From Leucobacter chironomi DSM 19883 (GTDB lineage Bacteria; Actinomycetota; Actinomycetes; Actinomycetales; Microbacteriaceae), in assembly GCF_000421845.1 (NCBI RefSeq), contig NZ_ATXU01000007.1, positions 1 to 64,000 on the forward strand: a DNA stretch of 64,000 nt, in the 5' to 3' direction. Of this stretch, positions 1-10,027 are shown piece after piece. Position 1 is the stretch's first letter, and each line of letters starts with the position of its first letter. Position numbers and translations under genes: made by a program. Under the pieces are notes generated by a model. The model was not told the DNA's origin. It was given only the letters and a program-made list of their open reading frames with translations, and searched no databases.

Positions 1-75
1 TTCAGGGTGTGGATCGCAGCTCAGGCGGAGGAATTAGCCCAAAAGCTCAGTTTGAACTGCGATCCACACCCTGAA
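1..75. repeat. 19-bp perfect inverted repeat
   Basis: The first 19 bases (ttcagggtgtggatcgcag) return as an exact reverse complement at 57-75, with a 37-nt loop. The nonamer tgaactgcg is also directly repeated at 53-61 and 72-80. No open frame of quality covers it. It could be a transcription terminator of a gene to the left, a REP-like palindrome or a transposon-end remnant; the window edge cuts off the context. Confidence 0.8.
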
Positions 76-90
76 CTGCGGGCAAAAGTA

Positions 91-203
91 GGAGCCGGGG
101 CAGGGGTGAGGGGGCAGGGGGCAGGCGGCAGGCGGCAGGGGCAAGCGGGAGGGGCAAGCAGGAAGGGCAGGAATAGGAGAGTTGAGGGGAATAGGCAGAC
201 CGG
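91..203 (+). other. G-rich polypurine tract
   Basis: The plus strand is almost pyrimidine-free for about 110 bases and has many runs of three to five G, with ggcaggc(g)/gggcaagc-like short repeats. It is non-coding and lies between the inverted repeat and the copper operator. Such a strand could fold into G-quadruplexes or form an R-loop, but no function can be read from it. Confidence 0.6.
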
Positions 204-221
204 GGCTTGAGTTGATGCAGG

Positions 222-242
222 GCATACCCCTTAGGGGTATGC
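222..242. promoter_or_regulatory. CsoR-type copper operator upstream of copZA
   Basis: The palindrome gcatacccc-tta-ggggtatgc has 9-bp arms with G4/C4 tracts, which is the form of CsoR (copper-sensing repressor) boxes. It sits 30 bp before the copZ start and so would overlap or abut the promoter. No csoR gene lies in the visible part; it may be to the left of the window. Confidence 0.7.
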
Positions 243-271
243 TGAGAAAAGCCGCAACGAGAGGACCCGCC

Positions 272-493
272 ATGACCACCGCACCCCGCACCACCGACTA
301 CCTCGTCACCGGCATGAGCTGCGGCCACTGCGAGCACGCCATCCGCCAGGAGGTCACCGCAGTGCCCGGCGTCGCCGCGGTCGAGGTCAGCGCCGGCACC
401 GGCCTGCTGCGCGTCGAGCACGCCGAGCAGCTCGACGACGCCGCGATCCTCGCCGCCGTCGACGAGGCCGGCTACACCGCCGCCCGCGCCTGA
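272..493 (+). CDS. copZ: Copper chaperone (heavy-metal-associated domain protein)
   Basis: This 73-residue protein is a single HMA fold. It has the metal site GMSCGHC (Cys17 and Cys20) near the N-terminus and the usual beta-alpha-beta-beta-alpha-beta length. CopZ proteins carry Cu(I) in the cytoplasm to the copper ATPase or the repressor. The ATG at 272 was chosen because it places the HMA motif at its normal distance and has gagga upstream; a longer frame from 182 would translate across the operator. The copA start follows three bases after the stop, so the two are one operon, probably derepressed by copper through the palindrome at 222-242. Confidence 0.92.
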   Translation: MTTAPRTTDYLVTGMSCGHCEHAIRQEVTAVPGVAAVEVSAGTGLLRVEHAEQLDDAAILAAVDEAGYTAARA

Positions 494-496
494 GCC

Positions 497-2749
497 ATGA
501 GCACCAGCACCTACGAGCTCGAGATCGGCGGCATGACCTGCGCCTCGTGCGCGGCCCGCATCGAGAAGAAGCTGAACCGGCTCGACGGCGTCGAGGCCAG
601 CGTCAACTACGCCACCGAGAAGGCGCGCGTCGAAGCCCCGGGCGACCTCGATCCGCAGCAGCTCATCGCCGAGGTCGAGAAGACCGGCTACACCGCGGCG
701 CTCCCCGCACCCCCGTCCAGCGCAGCCGACGCAGCCAGCGCAGCCGACACCGCCGACCCCGAACTCGCCTCCCTGCGGCAACGCCTCATCGGCTCCGTCT
801 GGCTCTCGGTGCCCGTGATCCTCATCTCGATGATCCCCGCCCTGCAGTTCGACTACTGGCAGTGGGCGGCCCTCACCCTCACCGCCCCCGTCATCGTGTG
901 GGCGGCGTGGCCGTTCCACCGGGCAGCCTGGGTCAACCTGAAGCACGGCGCCGCCACCATGGACACGCTCGTGTCGGTGGGAACCTCTGCCGCGTTCCTG
1001 TGGTCGCTCTACGCGCTGTTCCTCGGCACCGCGGGTGAGAAGGGCATGACCCACGCCTTCGAGCTCACCGTGCACCCCCACGACGGCGCCGGCAACATCT
1101 ACCTCGAAGTGGCCGCGGGAGTCACCATGTTCCTGCTGGCGGGGCGCTACTTCGAGAAGCGCTCGAAGCGGCAGGCGGGATCCGCGCTGCGCGCGCTGCT
1201 CGAGCTCGGCGCGAAGGACGTCGCCGTGCGGCGCGACGGCGTCGAGACCCGCCTCCCCGTCGAGCAGCTGAGCGTCGGAGACGAGTTCGTGGTGCGCCCC
1301 GGCGAGAAGATCGCCGTCGACGGCGTCATCGTCGAGGGCGCCACCGCCGTCGACGCCTCCCTGCTGACGGGCGAGTCCGTGCCCGTGGAGGCCGCCGCTG
1401 GCGACACCGTCACGGGCGGCACCGTCTCCACGAGCGGCCGCATCGTGGTGCGGGCCACCCGCGTCGGCAGCGACACGCAACTCGCGCAGATGGCGCGCAT
1501 GGTCGAGGAGGCGCAGTCGGGCAAGGCCGAGGTGCAGCGGCTCGCGGATCGCATCTCGGGAATCTTCGTGCCGATCGTGCTCGTGATCGCCCTCGCCACG
1601 CTCATCGCCTGGTTCGCACTCGGCTTCTCGGCGGCGAGCGCGTTCACCGCAGCCGTCGCCGTGCTCATCATCGCCTGCCCCTGCGCGCTCGGGCTCGCGA
1701 CGCCCACCGCGCTGCTCGTCGGCACGGGCCGCGGCGCGCAGCTCGGAATCCTGATCAAGGGGCCCGAGGTCCTCGAATCCACGCGCCGCGTCGACACCGT
1801 CGTCCTCGACAAGACCGGCACGGTGACGAGCGGGCGCATGGAGCTGGCCGAGGTGGTGCCCGCGCCGGGTCAGGATCGGGCCGAGCTGCTGCGCCTGGTG
1901 GGCGGGGTCGAGATCGCGTCGGAGCATCCCATCGCGCAGGCGATCGGGCGCGGCGCCGCCGCAGAGCTCGGGATCGCGACGGCGGATCTGCCGGCCGCGG
2001 AGTCGTTCCGGAACGTCGCCGGGCGGGGGGTGACCGCGATCGTCGCGGGCGCAGCGGTCATCGTGGGCCGCACCTCGCTGCTGGAGGACTGGGCCGTGGC
2101 CGTCGATCCGTGGCTGCTCGCCGAGAAGCAGCGGCTCGAGAGCACCGGCCGCACCGTCGTCCTCGCGGCGTGGGACGGCGCGGCGCGAGGCCTCCTCGCG
2201 GTCGCCGACACCGTGAAGCCCACCAGCCCCGAGGCGATCCGCGCACTCGAACGGCTCGGCCTCGAAGCTGTGCTGCTGACGGGAGACAACCGGGCCGTCG
2301 CCGAACGCGTCGCCGCGGAGGTCGGCATCGCGCGCGTCCACGCCGAGGTGCTGCCCGGGGACAAGGTCGAGGTCATCGCGGCGCTGCAGGCCGAGGGCCG
2401 CGTCGTCGCGATGGTCGGCGACGGCGTCAACGACGCCCCCGCGCTCGCGCGGGCCGACCTCGGCCTCGCGATGGGCACCGGCACCGACGCCGCGATCGAG
2501 GCCGCCGACATCACGCTCGTGCGCGGCGACCTGCGCAGCGCGGCCGACGCCATCCGGCTGTCGCGCCGCACCCTCGCGACGATCAAGGGCAACCTGTTCT
2601 GGGCCTTCGCCTACAACGTCGCCGCGATCCCGCTCGCCGCGCTCGGGCTGCTCAACCCGATGATCGCGGGCGCCGCGATGGCCTTCTCGAGCGTCTTCGT
2701 CGTGGGCAACAGCTTGCGCCTGCGCCGTTTCAGAAGCCTCTCCCGGTAG
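497..2749 (+). CDS. copA: Copper-translocating P1B-type ATPase
   Basis: The 750-residue protein is a Cu(I) exporting ATPase of the inner membrane. One N-terminal HMA domain carries GMTCASC (residues 12-18). The transmembrane metal site CPC is at 394-396. The phosphatase motif TGES is at 291-294, the phosphorylated aspartate is D438 in DKTGT, and the hinge GDGVND is at 641-646. This set is typical of the P1B-1 subgroup, and the length is normal. It is co-transcribed with copZ and shares its CsoR-type operator. A hydrophobic stretch of about eight helices can be seen. Nothing looks broken. Silver is a usual second substrate for the family. Confidence 0.95.
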   Translation: MSTSTYELEIGGMTCASCAARIEKKLNRLDGVEASVNYATEKARVEAPGDLDPQQLIAEVEKTGYTAALPAPPSSAADAASAADTADPELASLRQRLIGSVWLSVPVILISMIPALQFDYWQWAALTLTAPVIVWAAWPFHRAAWVNLKHGAATMDTLVSVGTSAAFLWSLYALFLGTAGEKGMTHAFELTVHPHDGAGNIYLEVAAGVTMFLLAGRYFEKRSKRQAGSALRALLELGAKDVAVRRDGVETRLPVEQLSVGDEFVVRPGEKIAVDGVIVEGATAVDASLLTGESVPVEAAAGDTVTGGTVSTSGRIVVRATRVGSDTQLAQMARMVEEAQSGKAEVQRLADRISGIFVPIVLVIALATLIAWFALGFSAASAFTAAVAVLIIACPCALGLATPTALLVGTGRGAQLGILIKGPEVLESTRRVDTVVLDKTGTVTSGRMELAEVVPAPGQDRAELLRLVGGVEIASEHPIAQAIGRGAAAELGIATADLPAAESFRNVAGRGVTAIVAGAAVIVGRTSLLEDWAVAVDPWLLAEKQRLESTGRTVVLAAWDGAARGLLAVADTVKPTSPEAIRALERLGLEAVLLTGDNRAVAERVAAEVGIARVHAEVLPGDKVEVIAALQAEGRVVAMVGDGVNDAPALARADLGLAMGTGTDAAIEAADITLVRGDLRSAADAIRLSRRTLATIKGNLFWAFAYNVAAIPLAALGLLNPMIAGAAMAFSSVFVVGNSLRLRRFRSLSR

Positions 2750-2794
2750 GGCGGCGACGGGTAACGTTCAGTGGAGACAGGTATTGGAGGAGCG

Positions 2795-3805
2795 ATGCAG
2801 GACGAGTGCGAGCCCGAGTTCAGCGCCGGGCACCCGGAACGGCCCGATGCCGCCGACGGGGGCGGTCACGGCCACTCCCACGACCACGGAATCGGCAGCG
2901 GATCCGGAACTCCCGGCACCGCCACCGCGAAGCACCGCAAGCGGCTGATCCTCGTGCTCTCCATCACCCTCGGCGTCTTCGTCGTGCAGGTGGTGGGCGC
3001 GTTCATCTCGAACTCGCTGTCGCTGCTGGCCGACGCCGGGCACATGCTCACCGACGCGACCGGCGTCGCGATCGCCCTCATCGCGAGCCTCATCGCCGGG
3101 CTGCCCGCCACCTCGAAGCGCACCTTCGGCTATCTGCGCGTCGAGGTGCTCGCCGCGCTCGTCAACGGCATCGTGCTGGGCGTGATCGCGGTGGTCATCC
3201 TGGTGCAGGCGATCTCGCGCTTCGGCGCGGAGGTCGAGGTGCACTCGGGGCCCATGCTCGTGGCGGCGGTGATCGGCGCCGTCGCGAACCTGGTCTCGCT
3301 GCTGATCCTGCAGGCCGGCCAGAAGGAGAGCCTCAATGTGCGGGGCGCGTACCTCGAGGTGCTGGGCGACCTGCTCGGCTCGGTCGCGGTGATCATCGCC
3401 GGCGTCATCATCATGCTCACCGGCTGGAACACCGTCGACCAGATCGCGTCGATCCTCATCGCCCTGCTCATCTTCCCCCGCGCGATCAGCCTGCTGCGCG
3501 ACGTCGTCGACGTGCTGCTCGAGGCCTCACCCAAGAACATCGACGTCGACGCCGCTCGCGACCACATGCTCGCCGTGCCCGGTGTCACCGAGGTGCACGA
3601 TGTGCACGCCTGGACCATCACCTCGGGGGTGCCGGCGTTCTCGGCGCACGTCACCGTCTCCGACGCGGCGTGGAGCGAGCGCGACTACCACGCGATCCTC
3701 GACGAGCTGCGGGCGTGCCTGCACGAGCACTTCGACACCTCGCACGTCACCCTGCAGCTCGAACCCGCGAGCCACGGCGAGAACTCCTCACATGCACGTG
3801 CGTGA
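2795..3805 (+). CDS. Cation diffusion facilitator (Zn/Cd/Co efflux)
   Basis: The 336-residue protein is of the CzcD/ZnT type. A His-rich N-terminus (HGHSHDHG, about residues 28-35) comes before six membrane helices with the family LLADAGHMLTD and T-DQIAS motifs. A cytoplasmic C-terminal domain (about 235-325) with VHDVHAW follows. It exchanges divalent metal for protons at the plasma membrane. The ATG at 2795 is preceded by ggagga; an upstream GTG at 2771 has no ribosome site. It follows copA by 45 bp on the same strand and may be part of the same metal-resistance transcript. The substrate is inferred from the family, most likely zinc. Confidence 0.9.
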   Translation: MQDECEPEFSAGHPERPDAADGGGHGHSHDHGIGSGSGTPGTATAKHRKRLILVLSITLGVFVVQVVGAFISNSLSLLADAGHMLTDATGVAIALIASLIAGLPATSKRTFGYLRVEVLAALVNGIVLGVIAVVILVQAISRFGAEVEVHSGPMLVAAVIGAVANLVSLLILQAGQKESLNVRGAYLEVLGDLLGSVAVIIAGVIIMLTGWNTVDQIASILIALLIFPRAISLLRDVVDVLLEASPKNIDVDAARDHMLAVPGVTEVHDVHAWTITSGVPAFSAHVTVSDAAWSERDYHAILDELRACLHEHFDTSHVTLQLEPASHGENSSHARA

Positions 3806-3977
3806 CTGCGGGCCCCTCAGGTCGGCGAGGAGAGTGGAGCTCCGCGCGCCTCGGCGGCGCGCGGGGCGACGAAGGAGCAACGCGCGAGGGGTCCCCGTCC
3901 GGGCGCGGAGACCGGTCTCCGAACCGCGACACGCCCGGCCCTCCCCTCGCGCAGGCGCAGAACCGCGCCGATTCTTA

Positions 3978-3994
3978 TTTTGAGTTATTCAAAA
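3978..3994. promoter_or_regulatory. Fur-family operator before furA-katG
   Basis: TTTTGA-gttat-TCAAAA is a perfect AT-rich palindrome in otherwise GC-rich DNA, ending 16 bp before the furA start codon. Actinobacterial furA-katG operons are autoregulated by FurA (CatR) at an AT-rich palindrome in this position. The link to the FurA encoded here is inference. Confidence 0.65.
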
Positions 3995-4010
3995 CAAGTA
4001 GGCTGATGCC

Positions 4011-4514
4011 ATGAGCGCGAACACCCCGGCCCCTCACGAACCGTGGAGCAGCCTGCTCCGCGCGCGCGGGCTGCGCGTCACCGAGGGCCGCCTCTCCGCT
4101 CTCGACCACATCGCCGCCCACCCGCACAGCTCGGCCGCCGCCATCCACACGGCCCTCACCGAGCAGCAGCCGTCGCTCTCCCCCCAGTCGGTGCACAACA
4201 TCGTCAACGACCTCACCCAGCACGGCCTGCTGCGCCGCATCGACCCGCCCGACTCCGGCAGCGCCCTCTACGAGACCCGCCTGCACGACAACCACCATCA
4301 CGTGCAGTGCATCGTCTGCCACCGCATCGAAGACGTCGACTGCGCCCTCGGCGCGGCGCCGTGCATGCTGCCCCCGCAGACCCACGGCATGCGCATCATC
4401 GAGGCCACCGTCACCTTCCGCGGCATCTGCGCCGCCTGCGAACGGCGGGCCGAGACGCGCGAGGCCGATCCCGAGGCCGCAACCGCGGCCGCCGGACCCG
4501 CACCAGCCGCCTGA
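4011..4514 (+). CDS. furA: Fur-family peroxide-sensing repressor
   Basis: This is a 167-residue Fur/PerR-type regulator. The winged helix occupies about residues 10-85. The dimer/metal part has HDNHHH (92-97) and the two structural zinc pairs C100-C103 and C140-C143. A low-complexity Ala-rich tail follows residue 150. FurA proteins that precede katG sense peroxide through bound iron and derepress both genes. The gene has its own palindromic operator 16 bp upstream, and katG follows on the same strand after 92 bp. The ATG at 4011 is the only start that keeps the full DNA-binding helix. Confidence 0.92.
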   Translation: MSANTPAPHEPWSSLLRARGLRVTEGRLSALDHIAAHPHSSAAAIHTALTEQQPSLSPQSVHNIVNDLTQHGLLRRIDPPDSGSALYETRLHDNHHHVQCIVCHRIEDVDCALGAAPCMLPPQTHGMRIIEATVTFRGICAACERRAETREADPEAATAAAGPAPAA

Positions 4515-4606
4515 TCCGCGCCCCGCCGCGAGCTCGACGCCGAGCCCCTCCGCGGCTCCCCCATGCCCGAACACGTCCGACACACCCCCGAAGAAAGGAA
4601 CCGGCA

Positions 4607-6841
4607 TTGACTGACGAGCTCAAGTGCCCCGTCGACCACAGCGGCAGGGGCCCCGCCCCCACCGAGGGCACGGCGAAGCCCGCCGCAGGCGCGACCACCA
4701 ACTCCGACTGGTGGCCCGACCGCCTCAACCTGAAGATCCTTGCCAAGAACCCCGACGTCGCCAACCCCCAGGGTGCCGACTTCGACTACCGCGCCGCCTT
4801 CGAGACGCTCGACCTGCCCGCCGTGAAGGCCGACATCGCCAAGGTGCTCACCGATTCGCAGCCCTGGTGGCCCGCCGACTTCGGCAACTACGGCCCGCTC
4901 TTCATCCGCATGGCCTGGCACTCGGCCGGCACCTACCGCGTCTTCGACGGCCGCGGCGGCGGCGGCACCGGCCAGCAGCGCTTCGCGCCCCTCAACAGCT
5001 GGCCCGACAACGTCGGCCTCGACAAGGCGCGCCGCCTGCTGTGGCCCGTCAAGAAGAAGTACGGCAAGTCGCTCTCGTGGGGCGACCTCATGATCCTCGC
5101 CGGCAACGTCGCGCACGAGCAGATGGGCATGCCCACCTTCGGCTTCGCCGGCGGTCGCCCCGACGTGTGGGAGCCGGACGACGACGTGTACTGGGGCTCC
5201 GAGGGCAGCTGGCTCGGCGACGAGGCCCGCCTCGGCGACGACGGCAAGGCCAAGCTCTCCGAACCGCTCGGCGCGACCATGATGGGCCTCATCTACGTCA
5301 ACCCCGAGGGCCCGCGCGCGAGCGGCGACCCCCTCGCCGCGGCGCTCCAGATCCGCGAGACCTTCGCCCGCATGGCCATGAACGACGAGGAGACCGTCGC
5401 CCTCATCGCCGGCGGCCACACCTTCGGCAAGACCCACGGCGCCGCCCCCGAGGGCGACCACGTCGCGGCCGAACCCGAGGGCGCCCCCATGGAGCAGATG
5501 GGCCTCGGCTGGAAGAGCAGCTTCGGCACCGGCCACGGCAAGGACACCATCGGCTCGGGCCTCGAGGTCACCTGGACCTACCACCCCACGCGCTGGGACA
5601 ACGAGTTCTTCCACATCCTCTTCGCCTACGAGTGGGAGAAGGTCGACGGCCCCGGCGGCCACCACCACTGGCGCCCGAAGGACGGCGGCGGATCCGACAT
5701 GGTGCCCGAGGCCGACTTCAGCGGCCGTCGCGAGCCCCGCATGCTCACCACCGACATCTCGCTGCGCGAGGATCCGATCTACCGCGAGATCTCGATGCGC
5801 TACCGCGACGACCAGCGCGCCTTCACCGAGGCCTACGCTCGCGCCTGGTTCAAGCTCACCCACCGCGATCTCGGCCCGAAGTCGCGCTACCTCGGCCCCG
5901 AGGTGCCCTCGGAGGATCTGATCTGGCAGGATCCGATCCCGGCGCGCAACTACGAGCTGATCGACGCCGCCGACATCGCCGCCCTCGAGCAGCGCATCGC
6001 CGAATCCGGCCTGACCGTCGCCGAGCTCGTCTCGACCGGCTGGGCGGCGGCCGCCACCTACCGCGGCAGCGACAAGCGCGGCGGCGCGAACGGCGGCCGC
6101 ATCCGCCTCGAGCCGCAGCGCGACTGGGAGGTCAACAACCCCGAGCGCCTCGCCCGGGTGCTGCAGGTGCTCGACGGCGTCAAGGCGCAGTTCGACGCCG
6201 AGAACGAAGCCACCGGCAAGCGCGTCTCGATCGCCGACCTCACGGTGCTCGCCGGCAACGTGGGCGTGAAGCAGGCCGCCGAGGCCGCGGGCCGCACGGT
6301 CTCGATCCCCTTCACCCCGGGTCGCACCGATGCCTCGCAGCAGCAGACCGACGTCGAGTCGTTCGACTACCTCAAACCGGCCGCCGACGGCTTCCGCAAC
6401 TACGAGAGCCCGCGGGCCCTCGGACGCCCCGCCGAGCAGCTGCTCGTCGACCGCGCCAACCTGCTCACCCTGTCGGCCCCCGAGATGACCGTGCTCGTCG
6501 GCGGTCTGCGCGTGCTCGACGCCAACTGGGACGGCTCGAAGCACGGCGTGCTCACCGACCGCCCGGGCGTGCTCACGAACGACTTCTTCGTGAACCTGCT
6601 CGATCTGAACACGAACTGGCGCGCGATCGACCCCGAGTCGCGCACCTTCCAGGCCACCGATGAGACCACGGGCGAGGAGACCTGGACCGGCACCCGCGCC
6701 GACCTCGTGTTCGGCTCGAACAGCGAGCTGCGCGCGGTCGCCGAGGTGTACGCCAGCGACGACGCCGCCGACCGGTTCGTCGACGACTTCGTGCGCGCCT
6801 GGGTCAAGGTCGCGAACCTCGACCGCTTCGATCTGCGGTAG
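4607..6841 (+). CDS. katG: Bifunctional catalase-peroxidase
   Basis: This 744-residue haem enzyme is of the usual two-domain length. It degrades hydrogen peroxide and oxidises peroxidase substrates in the cytoplasm. The distal site R101, W104, H105 lies in [11 protein letters not shown]. The proximal haem ligand H271 is in [11 protein letters not shown]230 and M256 with W104 supply the Met-Tyr-Trp adduct needed for catalase activity. The C-terminal half is the usual degenerate duplicate domain. Translation starts at TTG 4607, chosen because aaagga lies 7 nt upstream and the protein then begins with the family-like [11 protein letters not shown]. It is likely co-transcribed with and repressed by furA. 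All key residues are present. Confidence 0.95.
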   Translation: MTDELKCPVDHSGRGPAPTEGTAKPAAGATTNSDWWPDRLNLKILAKNPDVANPQGADFDYRAAFETLDLPAVKADIAKVLTDSQPWWPADFGNYGPLFIRMAWHSAGTYRVFDGRGGGGTGQQRFAPLNSWPDNVGLDKARRLLWPVKKKYGKSLSWGDLMILAGNVAHEQMGMPTFGFAGGRPDVWEPDDDVYWGSEGSWLGDEARLGDDGKAKLSEPLGATMMGLIYVNPEGPRASGDPLAAALQIRETFARMAMNDEETVALIAGGHTFGKTHGAAPEGDHVAAEPEGAPMEQMGLGWKSSFGTGHGKDTIGSGLEVTWTYHPTRWDNEFFHILFAYEWEKVDGPGGHHHWRPKDGGGSDMVPEADFSGRREPRMLTTDISLREDPIYREISMRYRDDQRAFTEAYARAWFKLTHRDLGPKSRYLGPEVPSEDLIWQDPIPARNYELIDAADIAALEQRIAESGLTVAELVSTGWAAAATYRGSDKRGGANGGRIRLEPQRDWEVNNPERLARVLQVLDGVKAQFDAENEATGKRVSIADLTVLAGNVGVKQAAEAAGRTVSIPFTPGRTDASQQQTDVESFDYLKPAADGFRNYESPRALGRPAEQLLVDRANLLTLSAPEMTVLVGGLRVLDANWDGSKHGVLTDRPGVLTNDFFVNLLDLNTNWRAIDPESRTFQATDETTGEETWTGTRADLVFGSNSELRAVAEVYASDDAADRFVDDFVRAWVKVANLDRFDLR

Positions 6842-6858
6842 CCGACGCTCGGCCTCGG

Positions 6859-6937
6859 CGAGGGGATGCCTTCCTGTCGCGAGGATGCCTGAACACCCGT
6901 TCACCCGGCATCCTCCCGAAGGGGAGGCATCCCCTCG
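6859..6937. terminator. Nested double hairpin after katG (probable bidirectional terminator)
   Basis: Outer arms cgaggggatgcc (6859-6870) and ggcatcccctcg (6926-6937) enclose a second perfect stem, gaggatgcc (6881-6889) with ggcatcctc (6907-6915). It lies between the convergent katG and acetyltransferase genes, which fits a shared terminator. There is no T tract on either side, so it could also be a repeated palindromic element. Confidence 0.6.
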
Positions 6938-6972
6938 TCGCACGTCGACGGTGCGGGTGCGGCAATCGCCCC

Positions 6973-7596
6973 TCAGCCGAACCTCGGGCCGCCCTCCGGC
7001 TGCGCCAGATGCCGGGCCACGCGATGCTCGAGCCCGAGGCGCACGCCCGGCCACTCGGGTTGCGTAATCGAGAACACGACCGTGTCGCGCAGGTAGCCGG
7101 CCGGTTCCCGCAGGTGCGCGCGCAGGATCCCGTCCTGCCGCGCCCCGAGCCGGGCGATCGCCTCGCGCGACTGCTGATTGTGGAAGCCGGTGCGGAACTC
7201 GACGGCAGGGCACCCCCACACCTCGAAGGCGTGCGCGAGCAGCAGCAGCTTCGACTCCGGGTTCGTGCCGGTGCCGTGAGCGCTCTCGGCGTTCCAGGTC
7301 GACCCGATCTCGACGCGCGGTGTGGTGGCGTCGATGTGCATGAAGGTGGTCATGCCGATGACGCGGCCGGTGTCGGTTCGGCGCGCGGTGAAGGGGAGCA
7401 TGGAGCCCTGCCGCTGCAGCTCCAGCCGGCGCTGGATCTCGGCGGCCATGCCGTCCGGGGAGGGCACGCGAGCGTACCAGCGCCGCCACATCTCGCCGTC
7501 GCGCACCGCCTCGACGAGCTCGTCGTGGTGCTCGGCGGCGAGGGGTTCGAGCGTGACGAGCCTGCCCCGCAGGGTGCCGGGGTGGTCGAGGGTCAT
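6973..7596 (-). CDS. GNAT-family N-acetyltransferase (RimJ/RimL type)
   Basis: The 207-residue protein has the GNAT layout of the ribosomal-protein acetyltransferase group. GRLVTLEPLAAEH is at the start, VIGMTTFMHID in strand 4, the acetyl-CoA loop region NAESAHGTGTNPESK, and NQQSREAIARLGARQDG near the end. The acceptor substrate cannot be predicted. The start ATG at 7596 has gggaga upstream and lies 17 bp after the E2 stop, so it is probably the last gene of the dehydrogenase operon. Whether it serves that pathway is unknown. Confidence 0.85.
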   Translation of the reverse strand: MTLDHPGTLRGRLVTLEPLAAEHHDELVEAVRDGEMWRRWYARVPSPDGMAAEIQRRLELQRQGSMLPFTARRTDTGRVIGMTTFMHIDATTPRVEIGSTWNAESAHGTGTNPESKLLLLAHAFEVWGCPAVEFRTGFHNQQSREAIARLGARQDGILRAHLREPAGYLRDTVVFSITQPEWPGVRLGLEHRVARHLAQPEGGPRFG

Positions 7597-7613
7597 CGGG
7601 GGTCTCCCGTCGG

Positions 7614-8969
7614 TCAGTCGAGCAGCAGCGCCGGCTCCTCGAGCACGGAGGCCACGTCGGCCACGAAGCGCGAGATCACGTCTCCGTCGACGATGCGGTG
7701 GTCGAAGGATCCGCCCACGGTGGTGACCATGCGGGGGCGCACTTCGCCGTCGACGACCCAGGGCTTCTGCTTGATCGTGCCCATCGCCATGATGGCGCAT
7801 TCGCCCGGGTTGAGGATGGGGGTGCCGAAGTCCATGCCGAAGACGCCGATGTTGGTGATCGTGATGGTGCCGTTCTGCATCTCGGCGGGCTGGGTGCGGC
7901 CCTCGCGCGCGGTGAGGGTGAGCTGCTCGATCGCCTTCGCGAGGTCGAGCAGGCTGAGCTCTTGCGCATCCTTGATGTTGGGCACCACGAGGCCGCGCGG
8001 TGTGGCCGCGGCGATGCCGAGGTTCACGAAGTTGTGGCGGATGATCTCGGTGTCGGTGAAGGTCGAGTTGATCTCGGGGTTGCGGCGGATCGCCCAGAGC
8101 ATCGCCTTCGCGAAGATGAGCAGCGGAGACACCTTGACCCCGGCGAAGTCGGTGGAGTTCTTGAGGCGCTTCACGAACTCCATGGTGCGGGTGGCGTCGA
8201 CGTCGGTGAAGACGCCCACGTGGGGGGCTTCGGTCGAGCTGGTCACCATCGCCTTCGCGATCTGCTTGCGCATGCCCTTCAACGGGATGCGCTCCTCGCG
8301 GGCCTCGGAGGCCTCGGGCGTCGTGATGTTGCGGAAGAGGCTGGCCTGCGTGGCGTGCCGCACGACGTCGTCGCGCAGGATCTCGCCGGCGATGCCGGTG
8401 CCCTGCACCTGCGCGAGGTCGACGCCGAGATCTTTGGCGAGCTTGCGGATGGGCGGCTTCGCGATGATCGGAGCCGCCTCGGCGACGGGGATCGGCGCCT
8501 GTGCGCGGGGCGATCCGTGCAGCAGCGGCTCGCCGCCGCGTCGCCGCCGCGAGCTCACCGCACCGCCGGTGCCGTAGCCGACGAGCACGGCGCCGCCCTC
8601 GTCCTCGTGCTCGACGCTGGCGGCCGCGTCGGCGACGGCCGCGCGGGTCTCCTCGTCGGCACCGGCCGAAGCGCCGGCCGAAGCGCCGGCGGGCTCGGCG
8701 GGGGTGCCGGCCGGATCCTCAGCGGTCGCCCCGGTGGTGACGCGCAGGATGGGATCCCCCACGGGCACCGTCTGGCCGACCTCGGCGAGCAGCGCGGTGA
8801 CGGTGCCGGTGAACGGCGACGGCAGTTCGACGAGCGACTTCGCCGTCTCGATCTCGCAGATGACCTGGTTGAGCTCGACGGTGTCGCCGGGCGCGACGTG
8901 CCAGGTGACGATCTCGGCCTCGGTCAGGCCCTCGCCGACGTCGGGAAGGGGGAACGTCATCTCGCTCAT
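7614..8969 (-). CDS. bkdC: Dihydrolipoamide acyltransferase, E2 of a branched-chain 2-oxoacid dehydrogenase
   Basis: The 451-residue E2 protein has one N-terminal lipoyl domain with the lipoylated lysine K44 in ETAKS. An Ala-rich flexible linker (about 85-150) is followed by an E3-binding domain (about 152-188). The catalytic acyltransferase domain has the active-site HRIVDGD (H424, D428). E2 moves the acyl group from E1 to CoA. The domain set fits the actinobacterial BkdC type, and the start has aggag upstream. It follows E1 beta by 56 bp. No E3 gene is in the window. A pyruvate or acetoin complex is the less likely alternative. Confidence 0.88.
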   Translation of the reverse strand: MSEMTFPLPDVGEGLTEAEIVTWHVAPGDTVELNQVICEIETAKSLVELPSPFTGTVTALLAEVGQTVPVGDPILRVTTGATAEDPAGTPAEPAGASAGASAGADEETRAAVADAAASVEHEDEGGAVLVGYGTGGAVSSRRRRGGEPLLHGSPRAQAPIPVAEAAPIIAKPPIRKLAKDLGVDLAQVQGTGIAGEILRDDVVRHATQASLFRNITTPEASEAREERIPLKGMRKQIAKAMVTSSTEAPHVGVFTDVDATRTMEFVKRLKNSTDFAGVKVSPLLIFAKAMLWAIRRNPEINSTFTDTEIIRHNFVNLGIAAATPRGLVVPNIKDAQELSLLDLAKAIEQLTLTAREGRTQPAEMQNGTITITNIGVFGMDFGTPILNPGECAIMAMGTIKQKPWVVDGEVRPRMVTTVGGSFDHRIVDGDVISRFVADVASVLEEPALLLD

Positions 8970-9025
8970 GGTTGCTCCTGGGGTTCGATGTGGTTCAGTC
9001 TAGGCGCGGCGGGCGGGGTCGCCGG

Positions 9026-10027
9026 CTAGTAGTGCATCGTGCGGTCGACGGCTTCGAGCACCCGGTCGGCGTCGGGCAGGTAGAGCCCTTCGAGCCGGGC
9101 GGGCGGGAAGGGCACGTCGTACCCGGAGACGCGCAGCACGGGGGCCTGCAGCGAGTAGAAGGCGTGCTCGGCCACGTGCGCGGCGATCTCGCTGCCCACG
9201 CTCGCGCCGCCCTGCGCTTCCTGCGCGACGACGAGGCGGCCGGTCTTGCGCACCGAGTCGAGCAGCGGCTCGTAGTCGATGGGCGAGAGGCTGCGCAGAT
9301 CGACGACCTCGAGGCTGGTGCCCTCGCCCTGCGCGATCTCCGCGGCCTGCAGCAGTGCGGTGACCATCGCACCGTGGCCCACCACGGTGCAGTCGGTGCC
9401 GGGACGGGCGACGCGGGTGCGGTGCAGCTCGGCCGAGGGGGCTGCGGGATCGACCTCGCCCTTCTGCCAGTACTTCGCCTTGGGCTCGAAGAACAGCACG
9501 GGGTCGTCGCTCTGGATCGCCTGTTGGATCATCCAGTAGGCGTCGTTGGGGGTGGATGGCGCCACGACGCGCAGGCCGGGGGTGTGCGCGAAGTAGGCCT
9601 CGGGGCTCTCCTGGTGGTGCTCGACGGCGCCGATGTGGCCGCCGTAGGGCACGCGGATCACCACCGGCATCGAGATCTTGCCGTCATGCCGGTTGGTGAT
9701 CTTCGCGAGCTGCGTGACGATCTGGTTGAAGGCCGGGAAGATGAAGCCGTCGAACTGGATCTCGATGACCGGCCGGTAGCCGCGCATGGCGAGGCCGATG
9801 GCGCTGCCCACGATGCCGGCTTCGGCGAGCGGGGTGTCGAGCACGCGGGCCGAACCGAACTCGGCCTGCAGCTTGTCGGTGACGCGGAACACGCCGCCCA
9901 GCGGGCCGATGTCCTCGCCCATGAGCAGCACGCGGTCGTCGGAGGCCATCGCCGTGCGCAGCCCCTCGTTGATGGCGCGAGCGAGCGGCAGGGTGGTGCG
10001 CTCGGTGAGTGTGGTGACGGGGCTCAC
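9026..10027 (-). CDS. bkdB: 2-oxoacid dehydrogenase E1 beta subunit
   Basis: The 333-residue protein is a transketolase-type E1 beta. It has LLMGEDIGPLGGVFRVTD near residue 35, the AEAGIVGSAIGLAMRG region, the PYGGHIGAVEHHQESPEA loop and the C-terminal transketolase domain with DLRSLSPID. With E1 alpha it decarboxylates the 2-oxoacid using thiamine diphosphate. The start is GTG 10027, with ggag upstream. It overlaps the E1 alpha stop in a GTGA, so the two subunits are translationally coupled and should be made in equal amounts. Confidence 0.92.
   Translation of the reverse strand: MSPVTTLTERTTLPLARAINEGLRTAMASDDRVLLMGEDIGPLGGVFRVTDKLQAEFGSARVLDTPLAEAGIVGSAIGLAMRGYRPVIEIQFDGFIFPAFNQIVTQLAKITNRHDGKISMPVVIRVPYGGHIGAVEHHQESPEAYFAHTPGLRVVAPSTPNDAYWMIQQAIQSDDPVLFFEPKAKYWQKGEVDPAAPSAELHRTRVARPGTDCTVVGHGAMVTALLQAAEIAQGEGTSLEVVDLRSLSPIDYEPLLDSVRKTGRLVVAQEAQGGASVGSEIAAHVAEHAFYSLQAPVLRVSGYDVPFPPARLEGLYLPDADRVLEAVDRTMHY

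Noticed and set aside
47-2341. Minus-strand open frame opposite copA
   Set aside because: Antisense shadow, repetitive D/R/G/A composition. copA has all P-type ATPase motifs.
3907-3920. Perfect 14-bp palindrome ggagaccggtctcc between the CDF gene and furA
   Set aside because: Single copy in GC-rich DNA, no link to a promoter or gene start. The AT-rich palindrome at 3978 is the better operator.
4298-7489. Very long minus-strand open frame opposite katG
   Set aside because: It is the antisense shadow of katG in high-GC DNA: Ala/Arg/Gly/Val-rich, no family motif, no start region. The plus-strand katG is certain.
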